Assembly (NCBI GenBank): GCA_003427395.1
Contig: BFEA01000093.1
Span: forward strand, 2,171,379-2,194,115
Reading direction: 5' to 3'
Source of the DNA: Chara braunii
Taxonomy: Eukaryota; Streptophyta; Charophyceae; Charales; Characeae
DNA: 22,737 bases
Position 1 is the stretch's first letter. Every line of letters starts with the position of its first letter. The notes under the pieces were generated by a model. The model made no database searches. It was not told where the DNA came from and saw only the letters and a program-made list of their open reading frames with translations. Below are positions 1 through 7,735 of this stretch, piece after piece. The position numbers and the translations under genes were made by a program.

Positions 1-807
1 TGCCATAGCTGTAGTTAGTAGTGAGTGTGTGTGTGTGTTCGAGTGTTAGGGCCTGATGCGTGTGGGGTATCCAGGGTGATCCAGTGTATGTGAACAGTGA
101 GATGTTGGGGCGCTGAAGTCGCCATAGCCAATTGAGAGTGAACTCGTATCTGAAAGCCATATCTCTGAGTTTTGAGTGGGCGCATGTCGCCAGTATGCTG
201 CGTGCTGTTTACATACATGAAAAGTGTGTTTGAAAACGAGTCTGATTGCAAATGTGTTTGTGAATAGAAAACACACTCACAAATATACAAACACACAGGA
301 GGAAAAATGGATCAGGAGTATACCTCCCCATTTACTCTGCCTCCTTTCCTAGTGTGCAAGTGGGCTGTTATCGCACACGGGGAAATCAACATCGCAAGCA
401 TTGTAGATGAGAGGCACTGTAAAAGGGGAGCTGGAAGAACAAACAGAAGGGGTACTCCAAAGAAAGCCAAAGTAAAGATAGTCAAGAAAGGGATATAAGT
501 TCATAGAACGGATCTATTGTGCTTCATGTTGCTTTCTATAGGGGTGAAACTGTTTCACTGCTGGATTGGCTCACCTCAAGTGTGCTTCATAGTCTGTAAT
601 GGAGGTAGAGGATCTACTCATCTGGGTGGAGCAGGGGCTTTTGTGGTGATAATCTACAACACACACACACACTTAACTGACGGTCTCCTAGGACTGCAGG
701 GTTGGTGTGAGTAAAGTGGGGACCACTTTTCTCTCTCAAGGATGGGTATCGCTAATTCTGGGTGATGTGGTGAGTTCTTATCCATCAGTCGAATGCATCG
801 CGTTCAA
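1..807. other. Left flank with no recognised gene
   Basis: I recognise no conserved protein here. A short GT run lies near 21-38 and a short AC run near 658-671. One ATG-initiated open frame of 63 codons (307-498, plus) has a basic tail but no family resemblance, so I do not call it a gene. If the channel gene further right begins upstream of the window, this stretch is intronic. I found no exon for the S4 helix of that channel here. Confidence 0.4.
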
Positions 808-853
808 CCTCCTGATGAGTTGGTGAAAGTCAAATGAAACAGCCTGGCACAGT
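808..853 (+). ncRNA. Degenerate hammerhead-ribozyme-like core, copy 1
   Basis: The sequence shows CTGATGA (812-818), a stem II candidate GTTGG/CAAAT around loop TGAAAGT (819-835), then GAAAC (836-840), in the order required for a hammerhead core. Stem II carries one mismatch and one wobble. After GAAAC the pattern ACA-GCC-TGG-C resembles the mini stem III of copy 2, but the base that should be U16.1 is G, which would break the conserved A-U pair. No complementary stem I strand is visible. Copy 2 at 13472 shares the CCTC just before the core and the CAG..TG..ACAG pattern after it, so the two are related. Self-cleavage by this copy is unlikely. Confidence 0.45.
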
Positions 854-984
854 CGTGCTTTTTTTTTTTGTGGAGTTGTGTATAGCGAACACAACGACAC
901 ACGTTTACACTGCTTGTTTGTTTGTTTGTCGCTGTGTCTCCTCCCTCCGAGTTCTCTTCACTGTCTAAGTGCAGCACCTCTAAG

Positions 985-1618
985 CACCGGCGAACGGACC
1001 GGTGGATGGACTGACGGACTGATGGACCGAAGGATGGTCCGATGGTGGATGGACAGACCTAACGACGGACCACGGACGGACAGATGGACAAACGGACTGG
1101 AAACGGATGGACCAGCAGACGACGTGCGAACCGACGCACATATCGGCCGACCAACGGTCTGACAAACTGATGGACTGATAGCTTGCCAATGGACTGACTA
1201 CAGATTACTGAACCGACGAACTGACAGTTGATTGACGATCGACAGACTGATGGACCGACCGACAGACTAACCAATGGACTGACCGACGAACCGACAGCAG
1301 ACCGACCGACGGACAACCCGACGGAACGACCAACAGATCGCCTGATCGACAGACCGATTGACGGAGCAGCCGATGGACGGACCGACAGATCGACTGGCGA
1401 ACGAACCAACGGATTGACAGAGTAATGAATGGATGGACAGATGGACCAACCGATGGACTTCTGGATGGACGGTTGGTCGGACGGACGGACCGATGGATGA
1501 ACGGACCAACAGACCGATGGGCGGAAAGGCCAACCAGCCGAAAGACTGACCGGCTGACTGACCGACCAACCGAAAGACCTGCTAACCGACCAACCAATAG
1601 ACAGGCAGACGGAAAGAC
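985..1618. repeat. Degenerate GACN-type tetranucleotide array
   Basis: About 630 bases are dominated by words of four of the type GACC, GACG, GACA, GACT, AACC and GGAC, with frequent shifts of register. It is best read as an old, heavily mutated tetranucleotide microsatellite. Its composition keeps several frames open on both strands, giving long Arg/Asp/Ser/Val-rich conceptual peptides that are not genes. It ends next to the left target-site duplication of the U6 retrocopy. Confidence 0.75.
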
Positions 1619-1626
1619 ATTTGTGT

Positions 1627-1803
1627 CTCTATGTGTACTTTTTTTTTTTTTTTCCTTTCCTTTTTTTTTTTTTTTTTTNTTTTTTTTTTTTATTTGGACC
1701 ATTTCTCAATTTATGCGTGCCATCCTTGAAAGTGCAGGGGCCATGCTAATTTTCTCTGTATCGTTCCAATTTTAACGGATGTCCCGAAGGACTCTATGTG
1801 TAC
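1627..1803 (-). mobile_element. Retroposition unit carrying a U6 snRNA copy, poly-A tail and 12-bp target-site duplications
   Basis: The 12-mer CTCTATGTGTAC occurs perfectly at 1627-1638 and 1792-1803. Between them, on the minus strand, are a U6-like sequence (1791-1692) and an A-rich tail of about 50 bases (plus-strand T run 1639-1690, broken by a short CCTTTCC and holding one N). A direct repeat, an RNA-gene body and a 3' poly-A tract are the hallmarks of LINE-type reverse transcription of an RNA. The tail abuts the left duplication exactly and the U6 5' end abuts the right one, so the unit is complete. Confidence 0.85.
1692..1791 (-). pseudogene. U6: U6 spliceosomal RNA retropseudogene
   Basis: The minus strand carries nearly the whole U6 RNA: a 5' stem-loop remnant (CCTTCGGG), the ACAGAGA box that pairs with the 5' splice site, the catalytic AGC triad, GGCCCCTGC and the 3' GAGAAATGGTCCAAAT end. 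U6 is the catalytic RNA of the spliceosome. Differences from the usual sequence include a shortened 5' end, an A for G just after ACAGAGAA, and about three extra bases in the segment before AAGGATG. A real U6 gene ends in a T run for RNA polymerase III, whereas this copy is followed by poly-A. A TATA-like stretch (plus-strand TATATAAAC near 1816-1824) lies at about the right upstream distance but belongs to the target DNA beyond the duplication, so it may be coincidence. A functional gene is possible but unlikely. Confidence 0.85.
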
Positions 1804-2005
1804 ATTTTTTACTGTGTATATAAACTTTTTGTTTATGGATGTTCATAATAAGAAGAAGTTGTTCTCTTTCATAAAGCGTGACAATATGATTTGACAGTAT
1901 GCAAACACTCCTTCATTGAGTGCATTCACAGGTTTGTTTTACCATTCATCACCGCAAGTTACTGCCAATAACACAATGTGTGTGTTTTTTTGGTGGGATT
2001 TGCAG

Positions 2006-2100
2006 GTATGATAAGGAGCTATCAGATTTTCTACTTGCTCTCCAGACCGGTTTCCCCTTCATTCTTCGCGTGGTGGTGGCTGTGGGTCCTGTGTTTGTTG
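2006..2100 (+). CDS. TRPML (mucolipin)-like cation channel, exon encoding S4-S5 linker and start of S5
   Basis: Mucolipins are six-helix, non-selective cation channels, usually of endolysosomal or other internal membranes. The exon follows a T-rich tract ending TTTGCAG and ends at a GTAAGC donor. It reads in the frame YDKELSDFLLALQTGFPFIL then RVVVAVGPVFV, which matches the family segment where a Tyr-rich linker leads into S5. The first base completes a codon from the previous exon. The last G joins GT at 4482 to make Gly, giving PVFVGYALFAW across the junction, a continuous S5 helix. This junction is the main reason for choosing frame and boundaries. The preceding exon, with S1-S4 and the luminal domain, was not found in the window. 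Confidence 0.82.
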
Positions 2101-2965
2101 GTAAGCATGAAAAAAACCTTGCAAATGGTTTTGAACTTTGAAGTTGGAATTGGTTTCTGACACTTTCTGTTGCTCATTACATTCCTGGCTCTTGGCGTTG
2201 CCCCATCAGCTCCCCAACTCCTTTCCTCTCTTTGACTGCCAATGCATGTTCTGGTGAGTGGGGTCGCCAACGAAGTTACAAAGTTGTGAAACAACTCTCC
2301 GCCCATAACCGTAATGAAGCCAACCAAGGCCCCTGAATAAGGATGATGTGCCAAGATCAAGAAACATTATAGATAGAAAAAAGAGGAGGGGGCGCACAGT
2401 TGGGCGTTGGAGGAGGGAATCTCGCTGACATGACCGTATCCAACAGGATTTCAAGTTCTTCAACTCTCCATTGATTTATCAACAACAATTACATGTGTGT
2501 ACCACTGGGTACCATTCAACCTGCAGTCAAGTAGGAAATTAAGAAATTACTGAATTAGTCTTCTCTGACTCTTCTGATCATTTATCCATTTGGTCATTTT
2601 CTTCTTACCTCTTTTGAAAAGAGAAGAAGACAGTGTCAGCATGACTGTCAGCTGCTCTTACAGTGCCACCACTTACGACCCTTCTTGTCTGTGCTGTCAC
2701 ATGATGCTAAATCCCAATGGTTACTGAATGTGGCCAGGTAAGGCCAGAAATGCTGGCTATTTGTCGAGTATGCAAATCCCCTGTTCTCAGGGCAATCAAT
2801 GCTGGCAGAAGACGAGGAAAGCTTCAGAAGGAACCACCAATGGATTTTGCTAAGGGACGCTGGACCCCTTTTCCAGCAGGTGTTGCTCCCCACCAATAGA
2901 CGGAGCCTCCCCGGGGGAGATAGAGGCGTCTGCTCATACCAGCGCCCCTAGCTCCCAAGCGGGCA

Positions 2966-3004
<39 letters not shown>
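2101..3004. other. First part of intron between the S5 exons, with poly-A tract
   Basis: This is intron sequence starting with the GTAAGC donor. No recognised protein is encoded; open frames near 2206-2463 and 2717-2899 have no family signature. A run of 33 A (2971-3003) follows a GC-rich stretch that includes CCCCGGGGGAG. This resembles the 3' end of a SINE or other retroposed sequence in plus orientation, but I found no A/B boxes and no flanking direct repeat, so I do not assign it. Confidence 0.4.
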
Positions 3005-3006
<2 letters not shown>

Positions 3007-3370
3007 CTCTGCTATTGCAGCAGATTGAACGGTGATGTGGCGAGTCTCGGGCCTGTAGAACCAGGCACGGACTCTTTTGTCTGGAAGACAGATTTACTTT
3101 CACTTTCTTTTCTGCAGCACTACCCTGATCTAATTTCTTTTTCTCACTCTTCTTTCTTCTTTTCTTCATCCCCCCTCTCCCCCCCCTGTCGTCTGCTATA
3201 CTTGCAGATTGAACGCGAGCATCGGGCCTGTAGAACCAGGCGCTGCCTCTTTTGTTCTGGAAGACATATTTACTTTCACTTTCTGCATCACTACCCTTAT
3301 CTAATTTATTTCTCGCTCTTCTTCTTTTCTTCGTTCCTGCCCCGCCCGCCCCCACTGCCGCCCCCCTCTT
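3005..3370. repeat. Diverged tandem duplication, unit about 184 bp
   Basis: The motif GATTGAAC followed by CGGGCCTGTAGAACCAGGC occurs at 3023 and again 184 bases later at 3207. The downstream text (CTCTTTTGT, TTTACTTTCACTTTCTGCA and a C/T-rich end) also repeats. The two units have diverged by substitutions and short gaps. Both are pyrimidine-rich and non-coding. Confidence 0.75.
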
Positions 3371-3480
3371 GTCTTTATTGTCAAACCTCCGGCTTCCTTC
3401 CCAGCAGTTGTGCTCTGATTTGGCTGTCTTTATTGTCAAACCTCCTGCTTCCTTCCCAGCAGTTGTGCTTTGATTTGGCT
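3371..3480. repeat. Near-perfect 55-bp tandem duplication
   Basis: Two adjacent 55-base units, 3371-3425 and 3426-3480, both begin GTCTTTATTGTCAAACCTCC and end TGATTTGGCT. They differ at only a couple of positions, so the duplication is recent relative to the 184-bp duplication on its left. Confidence 0.9.
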
Positions 3481-3714
3481 GGTTGCATGGCAAAATTGGC
3501 TCACCTCACTTAGACTTTTTTGGTTTACAATTCCTAAAGAAAGGAGGCGACCATAGGCGCCGCCAGGCAGCGGCCCTTCGGCCTTAGCCCCCTACTATCA
3601 AATATATACCTTCTTTCTATGATAGATGCTTTTCTTGACCTTAGGTACTGTCGAACTTCGAATGTAACTTTGGTATTGTAGTGTGCATCATGCTGTCTGC
3701 TATGTTCTTGGTTT

Positions 3715-3873
3715 GTGCGCTCTTTTAGTTGATACTACTTGATACTACTTGATACTACTTGATACAACTTGATACTACTTGATATTACTTGATACTACTT
3801 GATAGATATAATGACAATATCTATTGTCAATTTGTCACATACTATCAAGTTAGTATCAACTGAAAGAGCGCAC
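3715..3873. mobile_element. Foldback/MITE-like element with an internal 10-bp array
   Basis: The left end GTGCGCTCTTTTAGTTGATA (from 3715) and the reverse complement of the right end (3843-3873, GTGCGCTCTTTCAGTTGATA) match along about 30 bases. Next to the left arm are seven copies of TTGATACTAC (3729-3798, two with one change), an expansion of a word from the arm itself. A short imperfect palindrome TGACAATATCTATTGTCA lies in the centre. TTT flanks both sides, compatible with a 3-bp target duplication but too short to prove it. There is no coding capacity. Confidence 0.7.
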
Positions 3874-4009
3874 TTTGCGAAACTATAGAAGAAATAGCAG
3901 ATAGGATGAAGCTCACTGGAAACGTTTTTTTTTGCCTTTTCTTGCACTGTCAGGTGACAGTTCTGTCTTTCTGTGCGGTTTGTTCTTTTCGTCTTGGGGG
4001 AACTCCAGT

Positions 4010-4187
4010 AGAGTCACAAAAAGTGGAAAAAACTAGTTATAATTGCAGTATCGGGCAAGATACAGTTGTCAATTGCATTTCCGGCACCCTACCTGGCCAG
4101 AAAGCTGGGTTGTATACATTGCCCGAACTGCAATTCGAAGCTGTCGCTCGGCCCATACTGCAGTTATAACTCGTTTTTTGTGACTCT
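4010..4187. mobile_element. MITE-like terminal inverted repeat element
   Basis: Left AGAGTCACAAAAA...AGTTATAATTGCAGTAT and the reverse complement of the right end AGAGTCACAAAAAACGAGTTATAACTGCAGTAT pair over about 40 bases. The element is about 178 bp with no open frame of interest. I could not see a clear target-site duplication. It lies inside the intron before the second S5 exon. Confidence 0.7.
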
Positions 4188-4481
4188 CCCGCGTAGTTTT
4201 TTCCCCCTTTGTTCTTCCTCTTTTTTTGCCTTGCCATCGCCATAAGTGCTGACTGCTGTAGATGTGAGGAGATGGAGGAGAGAAGTGGTGGGTTGTTCTC
4301 GTCTTGGGACATACTTATAACGGGACTCCCATCTGACTGCAAATGTGGCCATATCCAGTTCAGGAGGTCCTGGTGTGAATATGGCCTTTTTGCCGTTTGT
4401 TCGAAATTGACGTTATTAAACGTTATTTGTCACTGCTGTATGCATTTCTGAGCGTGACGATTGATTGACATTGCTCTGCAG

Positions 4482-4566
4482 GTTATGCATTGTTTGCATG
4501 GACGTTCTTTGGAGTATTCATTTCAACATTCCGATCATTTGGGGATTCTATCATCACTCTGTTCTG
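4482..4566 (+). CDS. TRPML-like cation channel, exon encoding rest of S5 and pore helix
   Basis: The acceptor is TTGCTCTGCAG at 4471-4481 and the donor is GTACAT at 4567. The frame reads YALFAWTFFGVFIS, then TFRSFGDSIITLF. In mucolipins S5 is followed by a conserved K/TFRS segment and a pore helix ending LF just before the selectivity filter, and this exon shows that order. Its first two bases complete the Gly codon begun at 2100. Its last two (TG) take C at 6268 to give Cys, so the spliced reading is ITLFCIVNGDD. Reading through the donor gives a stop within a few codons, which supports splicing here. The exon is 85 bp. Confidence 0.88.
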
Positions 4567-4936
4567 GTACATTTCATAATCACCCAAATTTCCTCCCCTG
4601 GTCGGACCTCCTGTCCTGGTACATTACATTTCACAACCTCCTCGATCCCTATGCCATGTGTGTTCATTGCTGAAATGCAGTTGCAACAAGCAAAGTTTTT
4701 CATACAGCACAACCATCCACTCCACCAGGTCCTTCTGCTGCGCTCGTCAATGGATCACCGAAGGGCATCAACGCACTCGAAGAACAGCACACACATACGC
4801 TCAATTCACACACAATCTGTACGAACACAGCCCCAAGCAGCAGAGATTTTTTTTTTTTTTTTTAATTTAAAATAAGCGGTAGCCGAGCAATGTCAATAGC
4901 AAGGCTAGAATGTTGAACCCATGGTCTGGTCAAGTA

Positions 4937-5121
4937 GAATCCTGGGGCGAGTTCCCACTATCAAAGAGGATTGGATTGAACGCCTGAATCTGGCCCAGTT
5001 TGTGGACAAGTGCAAAAAATCGAGATTGAACTCCTTTTCTGCATCTCTGACTAAAAAACGCCCAGATTCAGGATCTTAATCCAATCCCCGTTGCTAGTGG
5101 GACCATTCTCTTGGGGATTCC
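4937..5121. mobile_element. MITE-like inverted repeat element
   Basis: The left arm (about 4937-5000, containing GGATTGGATTGAACGCCTG) and the reverse complement of the right arm (about 5058-5121, containing GGGGATTGGATTAAGATCC and CTGAATCTGGGC) match over some 60 bases with several differences. CAAGT flanks both sides (4931-4935 and 5125-5129), a possible 5-bp target duplication. A T run at about 4850-4863 lies just outside the left end. Confidence 0.65.
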
Positions 5122-5363
5122 TGGCAAGTCTGGGATCCCCCTCCACAGCTGGAGTCATCATGATGTGTGCATAGGGCGAGCGTGCAGATGCGCTGGGGCT
5201 GCCATCAACTCATATAGTTTAACATACTCAAACACGAATATCCAGTCCAGTGTGAAAATGCCACCACCGGTGACCGTTTTTTTTGTTTGATATCATGTTT
5301 ATTTATTTCATCAAATTCATAATTATTATAATATTATTTTATAACATTATGTCTTTTCTTTCT

Positions 5364-5690
5364 AGGCTAGCACCCAGGCCGCCCGGGTGACCTGGTTTGC
5401 CCGGGCTGCCCGGTCATGCAAGGACCATAGAAGGTCCCAGCCCCCCAAAAAAAACAAAAAGAACCCCAAAAATTGAAAATTCCGAAAAAAAATATAATGT
5501 TATGCAGATTCGCAGAATAATAAACTGAACAACGTTTGCCTTAGGGTCACATCGAAATTATTTACCAAATTAAAAATTAAATTTAAAATTAAAAAACTTC
5601 TTTTAAGTTCTTTATAGTTTTTTTTCTTTTTTTTTTTGTTGTGAGCCAGGCCGGGCAAGTGGTCCCGGGCCACTCTGGCAGCCTAGCTTT
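5364..5690. mobile_element. Foldback element with CCCGGG-type ends and A-rich core
   Basis: The left end CTAGGCTAGCACCCAGGCCG and the reverse complement of the right end CTAGGCTGCCAGAGTGGCCC are related, and both ends repeat a CCCGGGC word. The core is very A/T-rich and contains AATGTTATG followed by a CACATCGAAATTATTTACCA segment. The core matches the sequence at about 13190-13300 (AATGTTATG...ACAACGAAATTCCTTACCA), so this is one member of a dispersed family. It is non-coding. Confidence 0.65.
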
Positions 5691-6267
5691 CTTTTTAATT
5701 TTTCCTTCAATAAAGAAGAGCTATATTCTACTCTGGGGAGCAACAGTCCCGTTCCTGTTCCGCGCGAAAGTCAGAAAGACATGAAACCCACGCCACGATT
5801 CCCCCTGCTACGGCCAGGGGAAACCACCTACTCCACAGCACTTATCCCTTCCCACAGGAAATGCCACCAACCAACCTTAGAGCAACCCCAAGTTAGAGAC
5901 CTTCCAATGCTTTCCTTGCTTCCAACTGGGCCCAGAAAGCCACAAGTACCATCTTTTCCCACAGTGAGTGTGCGTGCCTTCTCTGGGAATGACTTTCCAC
6001 ATGGAATGCAGACAGCGTAGCAGAGAGGTAATACGCAAGACAAAACAGAAGTTTCGGTGGTCAATCCGTTTTCCCCAAATCTGAATTCGACAACTTTCTT
6101 GCTGTGTGGAGAATCGATCAGCGAGGTATCGATCATCTGCGAGCTATCTCAAATGATTACCTGAAAAACAGCAGAATGAATCTGCGATTCTGCGAGTTAT
6201 TATTGACTTTCTGGCAGTTTCTGCCATCCTTGTGTCACTGTTATTTCCGTGGTCTCTGTTTCCGCAG
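5691..6267. other. Intron sequence before the pore/S6 exon
   Basis: This is the end of the intron that started at 4567. I see no recognised gene or repeat. The frame of the S6 exon is open back to about 6104, but a pyrimidine-rich tract and TTTCCGCAG at 6259-6267, together with family alignment, place the exon start at 6268. Confidence 0.5.
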
Positions 6268-6456
6268 CATCGTGAATGGGGATGATATACACAGTACATT
6301 CAGGCAGTACGTGCAAGGGTCGATGATTGTTGGTCGCATTTTTTTGATCTCTTTCGCCTTCTGCTTCATTTACTGTGTGCTGAACGTCTTTATCTACATC
6401 ATGGAGGAGGCGGTGCAGACGTCGAAGAGCATGCGACCCAATTCACGCTCGTCAAT
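6268..6456 (+). CDS. TRPML-like cation channel, exon encoding selectivity filter and S6
   Basis: With the Cys codon completed from the previous exon, the frame reads CIVNGDDIHSTFRQYVQGSM, then IVGRIFLISFAFCFIYCVLN and VFIYIMEE. NGDD is the mucolipin selectivity-filter signature (NGDDM in animals; here NGDDI). The hydrophobic stretch that follows fits S6 and ends in acidic residues, where animal proteins read LITDSYDTIK. This is the strongest evidence for TRPML rather than polycystin. The donor GTATGT at 6457 leaves two bases (AT) of a codon, matching the phase of the exon proposed at 7736. The last residues (SKSMRPNSRSS) begin a basic, Ser-rich cytosolic tail. Confidence 0.88.
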
Positions 6457-7260
6457 GTATGTTCACCAAAAAATTTTCACTCTGGCCTTCCATCCATTGT
6501 TTTTTTCCTTCCTTTTATTTCCATTTTATAAATTTATACTTGTTGTTGTTTGCCTTCTTTTTCCTGTCATAAAAGCTTCCCCTCTCTTTCTTTCTTTCGC
6601 TCGGACAGGGTTAGCTCTCCCCAGATCACTGTATCGATTCAGTCGAGAAAGGATTTGAACTCTCAACCTCTTCATTAACTGTTTCGACTCTCGAGTCTTT
6701 CAACTGCATACACTGTTCATCCAACCTGCACAGCTACACTTGCTGGGAACTTTTCACTATCTGAGAGAATCTGTGCGCCATCTTTTTTTTGTCGTTGGCT
6801 TGCCGCTCAAACACCCCTCCCTTACCTTCTCTATCTCCCTCTCCTCTCCCCCCCTCCTGCCCCTCTCAGCGCCCATAACCCATAGGTGCAAGTTTCTGCT
6901 ACAGCTAGCATGTCAAGGAGACCACCAGGAGTGTGATATCACGACCGGTATGGATCCAGTTTTTATAACACCTCGCAAGGGTTGTAGTAGTTACGACTCT
7001 TACGAGACTTGGTCCCTGTGGCTGCGGGTTGCCGGTTCCGGGCCGTCCGCGCACGCCGGGGCCTGATGCCCTAAAGCACGTTGTTCAGTGACTGACTAGC
7101 TACCAGGAGTGTGAGACAGGCTCCACTTGAAAATGTCTACACCTTTGTGTGGAATCTGTGGATATTTGATTCCAAAACATATCCAGACATCATCCTGTGA
7201 TCCTGACCCCAAGTGTAACACCCCAGTGAGGTGTAATAGTCTGATAGATAAAGAATAAAC
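6457..7260. other. Intron after the S6 exon, first part
   Basis: It begins with the GTATGT donor and is pyrimidine-rich to about 6900. A tRNA-like fold on the minus strand (6640-6706) is listed separately. ACCAGGAGTGTGA occurs twice (6924 and 7102). A 41-codon ATG frame at 7133-7258 (plus) holds two Cys pairs (CGIC near its start) and further Cys residues, so it could be a zinc-binding peptide remnant, but I recognise no family. Confidence 0.4.
6640..6706 (-). pseudogene. tRNA-like sequence (degenerate tRNA or tRNA-derived fragment)
   Basis: On the minus strand a 67-base unit starts CAGTTGA and ends TCGACTG, which pair as a 7-bp acceptor stem with one wobble, followed by A as discriminator. 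The T arm is convincing: GAGAG-TTCAAATC-CTTTC, containing a good B-box (GTTCAAATCC). A short hairpin GACT-CGAG-AGTC sits where the D arm should be, without a proper D loop. The anticodon arm does not pair cleanly, so no anticodon can be assigned. It is shorter than a normal tRNA and most likely decayed, or a chance match built around the B-box-like core. Confidence 0.35.
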
Positions 7261-7425
7261 CAGCTCTGCATGTGGACTAGTTTGCGGACTAAGGTATAGT
7301 TTCTTGTGATTGGGGAACTGCTGTACCTAGTGGGCTCTGCATCTGGACTAGTTTTTCTTATGCTTGTGGAACAGTTGTGGTCCAGTGGGCTCTGCTGCGT
7401 CTGGACTCTGGACTAGTTTCTTCTC
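7261..7425. repeat. Imperfect tandem repeat, three units of about 60-70 bp
   Basis: CTCTGCATGTGGACTAGTTT (7264), CTCTGCATCTGGACTAGTTT (7335) and a longer variant CTCTGCTGCGTCTGGACT...GACTAGTTT (7390-7419) mark three diverged units. They are non-coding and intronic, and end close to the hairpin at 7432. Confidence 0.7.
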
Positions 7426-7431
7426 CGGAGA

Positions 7432-7511
7432 ACAACGTCCGGTCGTTATAGCTGTATTTGAGGCATCTTTCAGTCTAGACTCTAGATACAGCTATAATGA
7501 CCGTACGTTGT
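7432..7511. repeat. 80-bp near-perfect palindromic hairpin
   Basis: The left arm 7432-7457 and right arm 7486-7511 are reverse complements at 24 of 26 positions (ACAACGT.CGGTC.TTATAG core), around a 28-base loop. Transcribed in the intron of the channel gene it would form a stable stem with the size and loop of a plant-type small-RNA precursor. It is also a plausible very short MITE. I saw no clear target duplication. Confidence 0.75.
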
Positions 7512-7735
7512 ATTCAGGGGAAGAAGGTAGTTAGTTTCTTGAACTTTCTTCTGATTGTGCAACAGCTGTAGTCTGCTGGGCCGCCGAAGCTGATTGTGTT
7601 CTGCAAAAAAAAGCATTGCAGCCTGAGCAGCAGAAGTGGCATAGCATCTTGCTATGGTTTGTCAAACGCTTGATTGCTCATTCTCAACGAGCACGACGAT
7701 GACTGTTCGTCTTGCTTGGCAAACGTAAAATGCAG

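Noticed and set aside
980-1702. Long overlapping open frames on both strands (up to 165 codons)
   Set aside because: They follow the period-4 GACN array and run into the U6 retrocopy tail. Amino-acid content is purely compositional.
2969-3513. Open frames of 160-174 codons on both strands
   Set aside because: They come from tandem duplications, a poly-A tract and pyrimidine-rich repeats. The repeated peptide reflects DNA repetition.
3729-3798. Regularly spaced repeats that might suggest a CRISPR array
   Set aside because: The 10-bp units are directly adjacent without spacers, inside a foldback element in a eukaryotic intron.
6924-7114. Repeated ACCAGGAGTGTGA separated by 178 bp
   Set aside because: Only 13 bases match with no extended similarity. 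It could be a trace of an old duplication but is not supported.
7622-7700. Alternative start of the C-terminal exon at 7622 (after ATTGCAG)
   Set aside because: The phase required by the S6 exon meets a stop at 7671, and the other plausible frame stops near 7700. The acceptor at 7735 keeps an open frame.
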